Source: Smittia aterrima (lineage: Eukaryota; Arthropoda; Insecta; Diptera; Chironomidae). Taken from it: a DNA stretch of 64,000 nucleotides. Made by a program: the position numbers and the translations under genes. The stretch lies in assembly GCA_033063855.1 (NCBI GenBank), contig CP093831.1, positions 9,052,001-9,116,000 of the forward strand. Reading direction: 5' to 3'. The notes below the pieces were generated by a model. That model saw only the letters and a list, made by a program, of their open reading frames with translations, did no database searches and was not told where the DNA came from. Below are positions 46,901-60,730 of this stretch, one piece after another; position 1 is the stretch's first letter; each line of letters begins with the position of its first letter.

Positions 46901-49031
46901 ACGCAGACGGAAAAATCTCTCGAATAATCACAATTAGGAGCTAAAAGAAAATATTTTAAATAAGCTCTGAGCTTTCATGGCTCATAAAATTCTTTGTCGC
47001 AGAATTGGGAATTTCTCGCTTTTTGATTTTCACAGCGATACGTTCGATCGCGAGCTTTCAGGATATAAAATTACTCGCGTCAACAATTTACAAAGTGAAA
47101 AGCGTAAAAGCTAAAAATAATCTCTCGATACTTCTCCAAAATACGAGAGGAAATCGATATCGAGCGACGAAAACAAAGCAAGTGAATATGACAACGGAGA
47201 AAGCTTCCGTTTAGCAATCAAAAGCACAAAAGTTGCATTAAGATAAAAGTGACTCAAGTTTCCATTTGTTCGCGTAAACGAAAGCAGTCAGCGAAACTAA
47301 AACGAGCGATTTAAAAGGAAAACTGTTCATGAATAAAACCATCGCTGAGTTGCACAATAGTGAACAGAAATTTCTTAAGCGTTTGATTGAAGTAAAGAGT
47401 GTGAACGGAGTAGCAGAAGGAGAACAATGTCGCTAATTGGATTATGAAGAAAGAATTAGCTGCAAAAATGAAAGAAAACGATGATGAAACGATCTCTAAA
47501 GCTCCGACCTCTCCAAATGAGTGCCAGTGAGTAGTAGCTGATTTCAACAACTCAGCAGTTGAAGCTTGAAATAAATAAACTTCAAATACGTTTTTTTTTT
47601 GATTATTTTTCTCCATTCGGTTACTTAAACTGAAAGACTCGAAATTAATTGCGTTGAGTTCGAAATAATCTTGAAATTCTTTTCTTTGAATTGAAACATA
47701 TTCATTAGCACATCTCTGAATGTTTACACGAGAACTATTTGTTTGAATGGCTCGAAATAAATTTGCAACTGATTAAATTTGATGAGACTTAAACAATCAC
47801 TGACGCCAAACTGACCACACAATTAAACAGTTCGTTGTAAATCGAGAGTTTATTGAGATTGTCTGTCATTATTCAATCATTGAGCTGTCGCTTCAAATAA
47901 CACGCAAAAAACAAATTTCCTCTAGACAATTTTAATTATTGGGTCAAGGCATTTGCTCTAAAAGGGTGAGAGACCAAACTTTATTTTGACTCGCTTTAGA
48001 CGAACTTTAATCAAATTTTGAATTCACAAAGGACATCTTGCGCTCGATTGTAATTAAAATTATGACACGACACTGCAGAATCGTTGAGTTCATCCCTTAA
48101 TTAACGACCTCATCTGTCTACGTAATTAATAAACTTCTCCCATGTCAATCTTCCATCAGCAAAGCTTAGTGAGCTTCGTAGATTAAGACATCATCTTTCG
48201 CTTTCATAATGAACCACATGTCGACGACGATAAAACCACTTTTGTTTAACAGAATCCAGAACTCGATTTGTAGAAATGTTCGCTCATTTTTATTTAATTC
48301 TCGTTATCTCGTTTTCCCGAGAAAAAGCTTTTGGGTCAAAATATTTCAGTTTTATTTAAGTTCTGGCAACTCCAACGAGAAGACCTTAAAAGTTCATATT
48401 TGTATACTCGTCTCATCGCAAAAGTTTCTCAACGTCCTTTAATGAAAATCTCTGTGACAAAAGTTTTTTTTTCTAGTTTCTGCTTGACTTGTTTTATTGT
48501 CTTCTGTTTGTTCTGTTGTCGCTCGACTTCACCATCAGCTTTTATCAGATTATTCACAATTTTATCGCTCCTGCCGAGAATGTCAATCCCCGAGACTTAA
48601 TGCTTCTGAAAGACGAGCAATAAAAAAAATTAATTTCGCTAGCGTCGACTAACGATAATAAAAAATGCTGCACACGCTGTAATTTTTCTTTGACGTCTTT
48701 ATTAACTCAAATCTTTATCCGTCTATTGCACGCAAGACTTTCCAACGAGAGTGAGGACGCGTTGGGTTCGCAAAAGTAAGTTTTATCAATGTACTTCTTC
48801 CTTCCTTTTGCATCAACAATATGACAAATTCAATTTCATTCGATGTGAAAGCTTTTTAATCCGATTGTGATATTGATCTCTTTTGCCTTCACCTTTTCTC
48901 TGTTTCATATCCCACAATAAAAGTAAAACTTTCTTTTATCTAACATAAACGAGAATACCAAGGAGTGAAACAGAAACTTTTCTCCCGCCCTTCTAACAAT
49001 GTTTTATCCATTTTGTTTTATTGCGCTTTAG
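43951..49031. other. Spacer / arrestin 5' region
   Basis: Five kilobases with no complete gene. It must contain the first exon or exons of the arrestin gene. A GTAAGT donor at 48775, preceded by an open frame whose phase fits (ending two bases into a Lys codon), is one option, but no Met is visible in that frame. A minus-strand terminal exon lies at 46570-46637 (listed separately). Other ORFs look random. Confidence 0.5.
46570..46637 (-). CDS. Orphan 3'-terminal coding exon (gene not identified)
   Basis: On the minus strand a long, strong pyrimidine tract and TTTTTAG (46638 upward) introduce a 68-base segment. In one frame it reads 21 residues (STSVKIEADGTDGKLIAYSA, then D) and stops at 46570. 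Codon choice resembles real exons and the local base composition differs from the AT-rich flanks. The upstream exons would lie to the right, possibly beyond the arrestin and SmydA genes or outside the window. I cannot name the gene. Confidence 0.35.
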
Positions 49032-52000
49032 GGTGTACAAGAAAACATCGTCGAATCAATTATTGACGCTTTACTTGGGCACTCGTGAGCTGATTTCACG
49101 AGCAGGTGCAGTCGAACCCGTTAAAGGAATTATCTTCATAGATCCCCGAGTCATTGAATCAAACCAGAAAGTTTATTGCCAACTAACATTGACATTCAGG
49201 TGAGAGATATAAACTTTTTTCAGCTCGAGGAGATGCCACGAGAAAGTGTTTGCTTTCACTTTAATTGAATCGAAGAGAGTTTAGGCAAAAAAAAAAGTTA
49301 ATTACCTTTGAAACTAAAACAGCCTTCGGATGTTGACTTCATGGAAACAATTTAAGTTTGGCCTAAAAAGCCTTTGAAGCTCAGAAAAATCAATATTTAC
49401 TCGTTAATTTAGTTTTGGTTGGGAGGAAACTTTGACTGTCAGTGGCGTTTGCTACGATCAATCAAAACGAAAAACGTTTTTGCTATCATAAAGATAATGC
49501 GAACAAATAATTCATTTACCGCAGATATGGTCGTGAGGACGAGGAGGTGATGGGACTGAAGTTCTGCAATGAAGCCATCATCGCTTTGCAACAAATTTGG
49601 CCAAAGGTGGAAACCGAAGAGCGGTTCAGTTTGAGTCCGCTTCAGGTAAATTAAAAATTCTCAACAATCGATTGAAAAAAGTCCAAGTTCAGTTTGTCAA
49701 TTAAAAATTTATGTTGTCAGGAAGCCTTAATTGAACGACTGGGTAAGAACTCGGTTCCGTTTATGATTGAAATTGGATCAATCACTCCTCCGAGTGTTCA
49801 ACTTCTGCCAGCCAAACGTTACACAGGAGCTCCAATAGGCACAAGCTACGACATTCGCGTCTATACAGGTAAATGAGCAAAGTCAAACTGAATTTCGTGG
49901 CCGTTAACGACTGGCACTAAAATTAAGAAAGTTTCCGGACATTAATCGTTTCGTAATTGTTTCGTTGGAATTTAGTGTCGACGACTTCAACAACTGAACA
50001 ACAGGCGGACGAGAGAATACAAAGACGATCAACTGTAAGACTGGGTATTAGACTAATTCACAAAATATGTCCAGAGACAAACTTAACGAACAACGATCCA
50101 TCCCAATTACCAAGTGTGCCACGTTCGCTGCGCTTACGTCTTTCGCCAAAGGCACGAAAGTTAATTAAGCAGACAAGCTTGATAATACACGGCAGCAACA
50201 GTAGCACGAACAATAGTTCGAACGGCAACGTAAAATCGATTGTGGAGACGGATGTTGTCGACGGATTGAATCGGGTGAGTGTTGATTGAGAATTAAGGAA
50301 AAGGCGTTGTCTTTTGATGATTGAAGCGTCTCCTTTGTTTGCCTTTTACTATCCAAGTCGTTGCAGGGACCTCAAGGATCTGTCGACAAGCCTTTCCTTT
50401 GGACGGAAGGTCGTGTCAACCTAAAAGCATCGCTTAACAAATCGGCTTACACACACGGAGAGAACGTTAATGTAACAATCGATGTGAAGAACGATAGTCG
50501 TAAAGTTGTTAGGAAAATTCGAGTAAGTTTAATCTCCTTAAAGGGATCACAAAGATTTCCCTCTCAAATTAACATTTTCTTCCACATCGAACGACTCTCA
50601 TTTCGCTTCATCTTTTGTTGTGTTCGCATGGATTTTACGTCGAAACATTATACAAGTCGGTTGGGGTTGCTCGTTCGGTGGGGATTCGAAGCTTTAGAAT
50701 GATTTTTATGGCAGCAACAATCTTACATGACTTTCCCATTCAGCTCCAGCTGCGGAAAACTCATTTCAATTATTCATAAAGCATGTACTCGTTGGTGAGA
50801 AACTGCAGCGAAACCGGATGATTGAAATATCGATTGTAAATGAGCATGAAACGCGAAACCTTTACAATGTTGACTGATGATCGTGAATTACGAGCGTTCC
50901 CAGCTTATTTTTATAGATTCTCAGAAATCTTCAGAGGATTTAAATTCTAAATAGATTTAAAAGCTTCTCTTCCAGTTCATTGATCTTTCAGTCCTCGGAT
51001 GCCAAAAGCTTTTCCCTTAAAAGCTTTTTTCATGTTTACAGTACACAAAGAGCTCTTCAATCTCATTTCAACCCTAAAACTTTGAGCACTCGAAACTTCA
51101 ATGAATTACTTTTACTAAAACTAAAAGCTTCTTTTAACTTGTTGAATCAACAAGCAGAGCTCGAGTTCTTGAAAGCGTCGGCTCTGAAATCTTTCTGACT
51201 AAAAATAAATTTCCGAGAAGGCTCAATCGATAGTTCGTCGAATTTCTTCTTTCCTTTCGTAATCAGATTTAAGATTATTTTGATCAAAAAATATTTCCAC
51301 TTCCATTGTGAGTTAGATCGCATCGAAATTATTTCGTGTCTAGTTTCTCCAAACCAACGTTCGTTTATTTATTCATTTGAGTTTGATTGGTTGGGAAAAG
51401 GTGCTTTACGTCTCGTGGAAGCGCTCGCCCTTTTCGCAATTACTTCGATCTTTCGGATCGAATCACAAAATAAATATTTTTCTTTTGCTTCGAATGTCAA
51501 ACAGAATTTTCTTTATGACAAGACTAATTCAAATGGAAGCCGCTCATTTAACATGACATTCTCCTTCTTGTTACAGATATTTGCTGTTCAACATGTCGAT
51601 GTCTGTATGTTTAGCAACGGAAAGTTTAAGAACATCGTCGCTGAAGTCGACGTAAGTAAACAAATTGGCCCAAGCGAAACTCTACACGGCGTTTACTCAC
51701 TTCTCCCCATTCGCGGTAAGCAAGAGACTCGTCTGCAAACATATCAGAAGCCCATTTGATTGATTCATTTATTATTCAATAGGCTCAACAAAGAATTGGA
51801 TAGCGGTTGAAGGTGCTCTCTTCAGTACAAGCAATTACGATACATCATTGGCAGCCTTAAACTCTAAATTAGCATCGAGTGCTCCTCGTGGAAGCTCCTT
51901 CACATGCTTTCAGCCACAAATTCAATCATCGTCATCGGCCTCACCCGCAAATTTCGATGAAAAAAATGTTTTTGCTATTTATGTGTCATACTACGTAAAA

Positions 52001-52489
52001 GTTAAATTGTCGCTTAGTGGCATGGGCGGTGAAGTAACTTTGAAGTTGCCTTTCATTCTTGGCAATATTGAAACAAACGGAGTTCTCATTGAGGATAAAG
52101 CAATTTTACCAAACCATTCCAATGACTTACATCTCAACGATCATCAAACTTTAAATGAAATCCGTCGGCCGAATTACGAGAGATGCGAAAGCTTAAGCGA
52201 CAACAAGTTTGATGAAGTTGGAGGTGAAATGTTATCGCGAAATAGCAGCGTCAACTGCAAGAGTCTCGACTTTGACGATGTTATTGGAATCGTCACTGAT
52301 ATGAGCATAAACAACGAAGGATTGGACTTTATAAACCAAAAGTTTAGCGAGATGAATCGACGATGTTCAACTCACTCAAACTCTGATTCGAGTACTTCGG
52401 AGGTCGATGACGCGGAGTCAGCGAAACAAGAGATAAGCGTCATTCAAGCGCAAGTGCATTGCCAAAAATACTTGGAGAGCGACATTTAA
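49032..52489 (+). CDS. Divergent arrestin with long insert and tail (5' end missing)
   Basis: Seven exons found: 49032-49199, 49525-49645, 49721-49868, 49976-50274, 50367-50522, 51577-51715 and 51783-52489. Phases agree and give 578 residues, lacking a few to some tens at the N terminus. Arrestin N-domain signatures are VYKKTSS, LTLYLGTREL, RYGREDEEVMGL, LIERLGKNSVPF and RRSTVRLGIR. The C-domain has SLNKSAYTHGENVNV, VRKIR, VQHVDVCMF and SYYVKVKLSLSGMGGEVTLKLPF. Between the two domains a Ser/Asn-rich insert of about 65 residues is added. After the C-domain a Ser-rich acidic tail of about 130 residues follows; I see no clathrin-box motif of the beta-arrestin type. It differs clearly from kurtz and the visual arrestins, and resembles the third, poorly studied insect arrestin (Drosophila CG32683 type). 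It binds, presumably, phosphorylated receptors at the membrane. Confidence 0.88.
50523..51576 (+). other. Arrestin intron (1.05 kb)
   Basis: This lies between the exon ending VVRKIR and the one starting IFAVQHVDV. A 113-codon ORF at 50361-50702 is only read-through of the upstream exon. Nothing else is visible. Confidence 0.6.
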
Positions 52490-54682
52490 TTAAGATATTG
52501 AAATATTTTCGATGTTAGATTTGTGAAAAAAAAAGGAATTTAACGCATCAAAGCTCCGATGTCAACTAAAAGTCACGAACGAAGAGGTTCTTCGGGTTCG
52601 GGTTGAGTTGGAGACATCGGAGCGTCAAGAAATCTATCAAAGCTGAATGTTTCAAAAGTATTAGATGTGTAAACCTGCATGGAAACTGTGATTTAGATCC
52701 TAAACGAGGCTAAATAAAAAACCTTTTGAAAATAGACTCGAGCGTTTATTTCGAGGGAAATTTAATTTGTGACGTTCACGAACCCTAATCTCGTAAGAGC
52801 GATCATTTATAATCATTTTAAATTTTTAAAGCGTAATACAAATTTCAGCTCGACGTGTCCTTAAATTTTCATAACACCGTTACATAATTTTACGGTTCAT
52901 TAATTGTTTTGTTATGACGCCATCCATCCTCCTTCCAGTTTACGAAATTCCGTGAGAGAGACTGCGTTGATTTATTTTAATCTTTTCCGAAGTGTTGAGT
53001 GCGAATTTTGAGGCTCCTTCATCCGCTGCTTGTAATTTACGGCTGTTTGGTGTCTCAAACCTGAGTTTTCACGGTGAAAATCTCGCAGATTTACAGAGAA
53101 AGTTTGTGAGATGAATTTATTATGCCTGGGAAAGAAAAGTTTTGTGCACAAACAAGAAAAAAGTTCAAGCACAAATATTGACTAAGAAATTCTTAGTAAG
53201 AATTCCTTAAGAAATTACTGTGTAAGGAACAAAGCGAGAGAAAGTTTTCTTCCCTCAAAATCAGAAACGAAAGAGAGAAAGGACTTCATTCAAAGAACAA
53301 GCTTTCGAGCAAATTGTTTTATTTTTGCGCTGTCAACGGGAATAATTTATCTCCTCCTCGTTATTATTATGAGCCAGCCCGACATTTCCTTGCTGCATTT
53401 AAATTTATTGTATTGCTTTGAAATGTTAATTATTAATTATAATTTTCAAAATGTCTTTCCGCAGAATTTTTCGCTCAAGCAATCACAATGTAAATGCATT
53501 TACAAAGAAATTCCTTGTTGTCATATTCAGGAGAGAAAAGAATTATGACGTGAGAATTAAAAAAAGAGTCTTGTCGAATCATAGCTCTGTTGTCTGTTGC
53601 CGTGGAAAACTTAATTAAAAATGAATTCTCTCGAGCAGCAATCATTTTCATCGGATTTCTTCTTGACTGCTTCTGTTCAATCTTCGTGATTGTTTTGGTA
53701 TCCTCCCCGTTGTGACTTTAATTGCACGTTACAAGAATGCCTCGCGAGAAGAAAAATTACAATCTTCACGAGGGAACTCTTCCTCGCATCATTTCTTCAT
53801 AAAATGCCGAAGGGTAATGAAATAAAATTTTCAATTTCTGCAATGAACGTAAAATGTTCTGCAAAGTGATGAAATCTTTGGACTCACGGATCATCATCGT
53901 TCATGAGAAATGAAGTGAAGAAAAGGGGAAATTTATTTCTTAAACAAACTTTTTGTCTGTGGCGATGAGTTTCTTTGAGTTGTTCAGCTTTAAGAGGAAA
54001 TTTCAAATTTGTTATGGGAGGAACCCGTCTTCATCGTCTATTGAAAATTTATAAATTATGCTGAGGCCTCTGGGAGGGAAATTAAGCGATTTGAATATTT
54101 CGTGCCATTCCTTAAGTCTCGCTTTAGAATGTGAAGGCAACTCACTAGAGAGACATCAATTATCGCAAAGAGAAATCACGGTCGACCTTGTTTGACAATT
54201 CTCAACATCAATAATTAATTTCAAATTCAAATCCGTGAGCTAGTTGAGCAAGACCCAAAGATTCGATTGATTTATCACTGAACATTAATTTCAACACGAA
54301 ATTTCTATTTTTAGATCTCGAACTAAACTTCTTGTTTCGCCACATTACCAGCCAAATCGACCATGTAAATTAATTGAACTAATGACCGAGCACCCACTGC
54401 AAATAATCATAACGAACTGCAGCTGCCTCCCTTGTCATTTCCTCCTGTTATCGCTCGAGAAACAATAACTCACCGCGGAAATGATTCAGTCGATCGATAT
54501 TTCGATAATTATGTTTCCAAGCGTGAAACCTTTTTCAATAAATTAAAATGTGATTAATTGAAAAACTTGAGTCGTCTGGCAAATGAATATGCAATCAGTG
54601 ATGCGAGAGAAAATTTATTATTACATTTCAAGTTTTATTTGTGCATTTCAGAACAAAGATAAATTGCAAAAGCTACTTAATT
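52490..54682. other. Spacer between arrestin and SmydA 3' ends
   Basis: The two genes converge. Arrestin has AATAAA at about 52711. Near 52550 and 52615 the phrase CTCCGATGTC and its complement GACATCGGAG form a short inverted repeat in the arrestin 3' UTR, able to make a 10-bp stem. The remainder shows no gene. Confidence 0.5.
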
Positions 54683-56857
54683 TATTTAAAAGTTTCAACT
54701 AATGATCTCAAGTCTTGTGGTTCCATTGTCGTATGTCCCAGTATTTCCCAGCACTTTTGAATCAAATCTGATAAATACTTTTGAGTTTCCTGAAAGAGAA
54801 AAAAGGAAATTACTTCATCAATTTGATGTGAAAGGATTCTGTTCATAAATTACACTCTGGAAAGTGTTTCAATGAGCTCAAACTTTTGTCAGTTTTAGTG
54901 ATGAATATTTCCTAACAAACATTTGAGCAACAGACAAACTTTTCCTCACGCTAACTGACATTTAATCGTTTAATGTGCTTCCGGAAGTTCTCTAACGCAA
55001 TTTGTAAATGTTTCTAATTGAGAAACAATTACAAGTTGAAGAAACATTTTCTGAACATTTTCCATGAAACAATTTAATTTATAAATGGATTTTAAACTTT
55101 TAAATGCGGAACAGTTTCATTAAAGAAAAAAATTACAAATTTCATCAGATTAAAATTCATTCGAATGAAAGAAAAAGTTTTTCAATCCAACAAGTTCATT
55201 AAACTTCCTGACATTCCTGAATAGCTTTCTCCTCTTCTTTCAGTGCAATTTAATTAAATTTTCCGACATCTTTCACTGGGACTTACTTCGTCAAATTCTT
55301 GTTTGTTCATCTCGGCTATTTTGATTTTCGCCGTCAGGATCTCATGGTAGAGAAGACCTTTAACAAAGCACTCGCCGACTTTTAGGCGGTCAATTGTCTC
55401 AAGGACATCATAACAATAACTCTCGATATCCACATAATCCTCGAGAGTCATCTCATAATTCGCTTCCTTTTTCATTTTAAGAATAATTTGAAGCTTCACT
55501 TCAATCGTAAATTGGTTGGAAGGCGGAAGAAACAAAACCAATTTGTCCTTCAAATAATGATTGATGGAGCTCATCGGATCGACTAGGATTTTATTAAAAA
55601 TCTGCTTCGAGAGAATGTCCGAGATTCTCGAAGTGCGTGCATGGTCAAGCTTCAATTGACACGTCTCGCACTTCCAAGGCGATTTGATTAGCAAAGGATC
55701 GATGGGCAGCATTATGCTGTCACACTCGGGCCGGATACATTTTAATGCTGATATGTTGCTTCCGAACTCGGTGGGGTCGAGACAACGCTCACACTTGCAG
55801 AGAAAATTCTTTGAGTATGCCAAGTGCACACGTCGCTGCTGAGTTCCCCACAGGAACTTTGTGTATGAGTTGAATATTTGCTCGCCTTTCCGAATTAGGC
55901 TCGCAGCTCTCACAGCCATAACAGAGTTCTTGTCGTAAGTGTATCGCATATTTGGAACACAATTGTGATTCATAACGGCTGCGAGGGGATAAAGGCCCTG
56001 CGATGTTTCGTGATGGACGCGTCGTAAAGTCGTTTATGGAGATAATCATCATCATCATCCGCCAGAAAAATAAAGTAACGAGAAAGATAAAAGTTTATGA
56101 TTTGAGCTTTACTTAATCCGAAATGTCTGCGAATAGACACGAGATGTAACATCTTTTGAATGAAAAAACTTTTTATGTTTCATCTCTTGCTTTAGACAAC
56201 TCAGAGTTCATCTTAGAGGCGATCACTTACACGTAAGCTGATGTTGTGCTCGGGATTGTAGTCAAAAGCGACACCCACCTCAAAGGCATTCGTGTTCAGG
56301 ACGGAAGAGATTCTCTTAAGTGTTTGGACGGTTTCGCAATCCGCTGTCAAAGCATCAAACTCATCGAGAATCTTTTCGACTTCGATGCCTTGGATTGTTG
56401 TGTTTTCGTGACGTGCCATCATGAACATTAGCTTTGTGTCATCGTTTGACAGGAGCAAGCCACGAATGACGGTGAGAGCACGAAAAAGATGTTTCGAGTA
56501 GCGATTTTCATTCCGCAAGCCCCACGATCGGATGAGTTCGCACTCGCGACGATGATTCTTGGAGTCGACGCAATCATCGCAAACAGGGAATTTGCACTTC
56601 GCATCGCAAAGCTTGAGCTTGGGCAAAACTTTATAGCAAGCCACACAAAAAATCTTATCATAATTGTTGACACGAGGTCCAATTAGCAGTGGCCGATCAC
56701 GAAATATCAGCTCGTTAACTTGGATGTCACGTTTCGCTATCATACACCTGCCATAACCCTCGCGATATTCGATATCCCAAAGGGGAGGCTCGTCGTCCGT
56801 GATGATTGCTCCATCACGTAAGTAATTCACTAACGCACTCTTGAACTCTTCACACAT
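54683..56857 (-). CDS. SET and MYND domain protein, SmydA group
   Basis: Three exons: 56231-56857, 55287-55997 and about 54683-54789, phase 0, 481 residues. The first half of the SET fold starts at GYGRCMIAKRDIQ and is interrupted by a MYND zinc finger (CVACYKVL, CDAKCKFPVCDDC, H...EC), the hallmark of Smyd proteins. The SET core includes LYPLAAVMNHNCVPN, where NHxCxPN is the S-adenosylmethionine/substrate pocket motif, then IRKGEQIFNSYT and YSKNFLCKCERC for the post-SET zinc. The C-terminal half is helical and TPR-like; its last 35 residues sit on a short separate exon. Arthropod SmydA proteins form a separate expanded group; substrates are mostly unknown. The exact end may be off by a base. 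Drosophila counterpart not determinable (SmydA-8-like in length). Confidence 0.92.
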
Positions 56858-59800
56858 TAAGGCCCCGAAAGCTTTCGAAAGAAGAAAACTAAATTAAAAT
56901 AATTTAAATCGTTAAGATCACAACCCGATCTCCTCAACGTTCTTTTAGCGAGTGTGTGATTTGTCGCCACGCGAGAGAAGAATTTCCTCAATTTTCTTTT
57001 AACTTTTTCGTTTTGAATGAATTTTAAAATAAATTTCGTCTCGTGCTGCAGATTTTATCGTCGTTTGTTGTTTCCGAGCAGAAAATAATTTTTCACGCGC
57101 GAGCCCGCCAAAACATCGCGTCTAATTCGCTTGCATAGCGAAAGCAAACTATGAAAATTGTCTAGCGTCGAGGGAAATTCTCAGAGTAATTTTCTGCCGG
57201 GTTTTACGAGGCATTTTTTTCTCAAGAAAACTTTTTCTTTATTTTTTCGAAATTTTTCTATTTTTACTTTTCTTCAAAAGAAGAGCAAACCAAAGTTCGC
57301 TCACGGAATTAGAAATTTCGTTTTTTTTTCTTGGCAAAGGCTCAGCCCGCGATCCACGACGAAAGAGACAGAAAGAACAGGAGTCAGACCTTGCGAACGA
57401 TGAGGAACGAACCGCAGTAATCCATAAATTAATTCGCTTTCAACGATTTATGATTGTGCATAAAGCCGAAAATATTATTCATTCCGGCTTCGCTAGGAAA
57501 AACTTTTGTTGGATCGCAAGGCAAGAATGAAAATTTCGTTCCGCGATCCAATAAACTTTCTTTCCCCGCTCCGTTCGCTGTCTTGTTTCAACAAAACTAA
57601 ACTTCTCCCGAGCGCAGGAAGTTTTATGTGTCAGGAGTGAAGAGTCAGCTGAAAAGGCAAGAGCGAGAGGTTCAACTTACATTAGCATAGTTAATTCAAC
57701 GTTTCTTCTGTGCCATTTACTCGTTGCGACCTAGGCGCTCGCAACAGTTAACTTCTAACAACGGCTTCTACGTATCGACGGGCTTCTTTTCCCGAATGCG
57801 GTAAATGCACGATTCATGTAATTAAAATATTACAAGTAAATTTATTCGATAAACAACCGCTGCTCTATTTTCGCCAGAGTATAAGCTTAACGCAATAACT
57901 AATTCATAAAGTTCGTGGGGCATAGAAATGTAAATGGAGTTCTCGTGTTTGATGTTTGCTTTGAATGCATCAAGAGTATTTATTTTCACTCTGAGGAACT
58001 AACGATGTAAAGGGGAACGCGATTGAACATAATGAAGCTGCTTTACTACGCCTCGAACGGTTTAATCACTGAGTGTTTTATAAACGAACACTCTAGAGCT
58101 TTTCTTTTTTTTTCATTCATCAATCTCACTCTTCCCGAGAAACTTCTCGTCATATTCAACAATTTCAATTATTCTAAGGGATTTTTCTATTGCAGCATAT
58201 TTTGCAGGTGAAATCATTTCTATATAAGTTTATAAAGATTTAAGATGGTTCAGCAAAACTTCGGATAAAAAGCCCTCATTTTATGGCAAATTCCCTCACC
58301 AGAAAAAATGTTAAAGCTCCGTCATATTTTAAAACGAAATATTTATCAAACAGAGCAAATATTTATCGTTCGCGGGTTTTTAAAACCTATTTATGATGAC
58401 AGTTTTGGTCATAACAGAGACTGAGCTGTTGCAGAAGCTGATTAAACTCGAAAAACCTCAGTTTGTTCATTCGAACCATAAACTTTGTGATTCGGTTGAA
58501 TAAACTTTTCATTTAACGAGGGTAGTGCAATATTTTTCAAAACTGAAACATCGTGACAACGGAAAAAGTTCTAATTGAACTTTTAAGCTTTTGTTAGAGT
58601 TACACGACGCCTCATTAAGCTTTTGCGAATAGCTTTCTGGGTAATTACCATTAGCATCAAATGTTGATTGAAATTCCCGAAGCTCTACGACAACGATGCG
58701 CGTGAGAGAAGAAAGATCGGATTATGTTGCTACGAGCTGTGAGAAGCTGAATGCTTCGACTTTAATTAGTCTTCATTTTCTGCTTAATTACTAATATTAC
58801 AAATATTCTCTCGCTAAACGGATTCCTTTTACTTCTTCGTCTTTTCCTTCTCATGAAACAAACACAAACGAGACGGAAATCTTTAGAGCTTATTTATATC
58901 CGACAATCCAATTAGCATCGAAATAATTGATCGCTTATTCCCAACACGTTGTCGTATCTAACTCACTCAGTACAATTATTCACGCCGTGCCGCTTAAAAT
59001 TATTTATTCCTTGAACATTAAGAATCACAGAGAGAACTCGGAAATTCTTCTTAGTTAGAAGCGTCGCGAATCAATGAATATTCAGAAACCATAACGGAAC
59101 GTCAGGGAATTCTCCACCGAATGATAATTAGATTAGACTTGTTTTGTAAGTGAAGTCAACCGCTCCATTCTTATTATCCTCCTTGTACTTAATGTAATTT
59201 TATCGCAAATGTTTTTGAACGTCTCAGTGAAAAATGATAAATGTGGAGCAGGATGAAACAAAACACTTAATTGGTTTGTTCCTCAATTAAGCTTCTCTTT
59301 CATGATGTAGCGAATGCGCGGGAGTGGAGTTTTGTTACATTCAAAAAATCGATGCTTTCAAAAATTCAAAGTAAGCCTCATCTAAGATTGAGTGACAGTT
59401 GAGGATATGACAGAACGTGAGCATTAGTCGAATGGAAATGAATCGACCGCGGTTGAGTGAACACGAAAAGAGTAAAAAGTAAAGGGACGACATGAGTAAT
59501 GCTCCATAATCCGATAATTGTCGTTATTCTGAGGCAGATAACAGCAGCGATAATGAAATAATTCGAATTAACCTAATTGAGCGTCTCCGCTCGACTGAAA
59601 CTGCGTCGAAAGAGTTCGACGTGAGAGTTTGAGCCACTTTGCGGATGCTTTTAGCAAAACAGATAAAGCTTCAAGTTCATTTTAAATTTACTTCCAATAT
59701 CGCTTTTGTTATTTTTAGGAAAAGAGTGAGAAAGAAAAGTCTAATAATTGATTTATTGAGGAAAGTTGAACGGTGGGGGGAAATCGAGTAAATTTTGAAG

Positions 59801-60730
59801 TGAAACGCGATCCAGATGGTTAACCGTCTCTGAAAATAAACAAACGCGACTTGATAAGCTCAGTTGCGGATGAAAACTTTGCAAACATTCAGATTAAGTA
59901 ACTGAACAAAGAAAAGTTTTCCGAAACAAAAGTTCCGCGAAGTTATAAGCTCTCGAAGTCAATGGAACCTTCTTCTTTTTCTTTACCAACCTCTTAAGGA
60001 AAATTGAAGTTCAATGAAGCGCTTCAGGATTATTTCGTTGTTCAATGAACGACAGCATTTACTGAAAGCTGCTTATTGACTTGTTTTCAAAATTATTGCT
60101 TTTAATTATCAGGAACATGAAAAGTTCGTCGAATCGATTAAAGTTCAAGTTCCAGTGAAAATCTTAATGGATCAATTTTCAATTTTCCAAAGAAAAGAAA
60201 AAGAATTTTCATGAAATATTTATTTTTTTTAAATTCAGAATCCTTGCCAAAAGGGTTGATCGAGCATAAAATGCTCATCTTGTTCCGTCTCAACGGCAAA
60301 CTTTCATCTACCTCCTTCGAAAATTCAATAATCTCTCGAAGGATTACTTCAGGAAGCCCTTGTTATGCTTTTAGGAAATAGAAATGCTTTCGGCAAAATC
60401 GAAATGTTTTTTCATTCTCATCGATATCGTTGAGTCAATTTTAAAAACAGAATCTTTTCTGTTTTGATTTACAAATGAACTTCCACCCACACGCTCAAAC
60501 CAAAGTCTATGTTGCCTTGGAACCAAAGTCATCGACTTACGAATAAGATATCACATCTGTTTTCATATGATTTCGGTTTTCTTCATTCTATACTTCGAAA
60601 AGAATCAACACATGCTCGCTAAGAATGCACACATTGAATGTAAAAATTTAATAAACAAATGAAATGAAAGACGAGAAGACGGAAACTCCAGCGATAAACG
60701 CTTCAGTGTTCTCTGAAAAATTGTAGCGAA
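56858..60730. other. Spacer, no gene seen
   Basis: About 3.9 kb containing the SmydA 5' flank, then AT-rich DNA with no recognisable coding exon, RNA gene or repeat. A minus-strand stretch at about 57680-57720 has an acceptor-like TAG and a GTAAGT donor, but the encoded piece is unremarkable and its phase does not fit the orphan exon. Confidence 0.5.

Noticed and set aside
57158..57403. 81-codon Phe-rich ORF
   Set aside because: Composition reflects T-runs; no signal-peptide cleavage pattern, domain or splice support.
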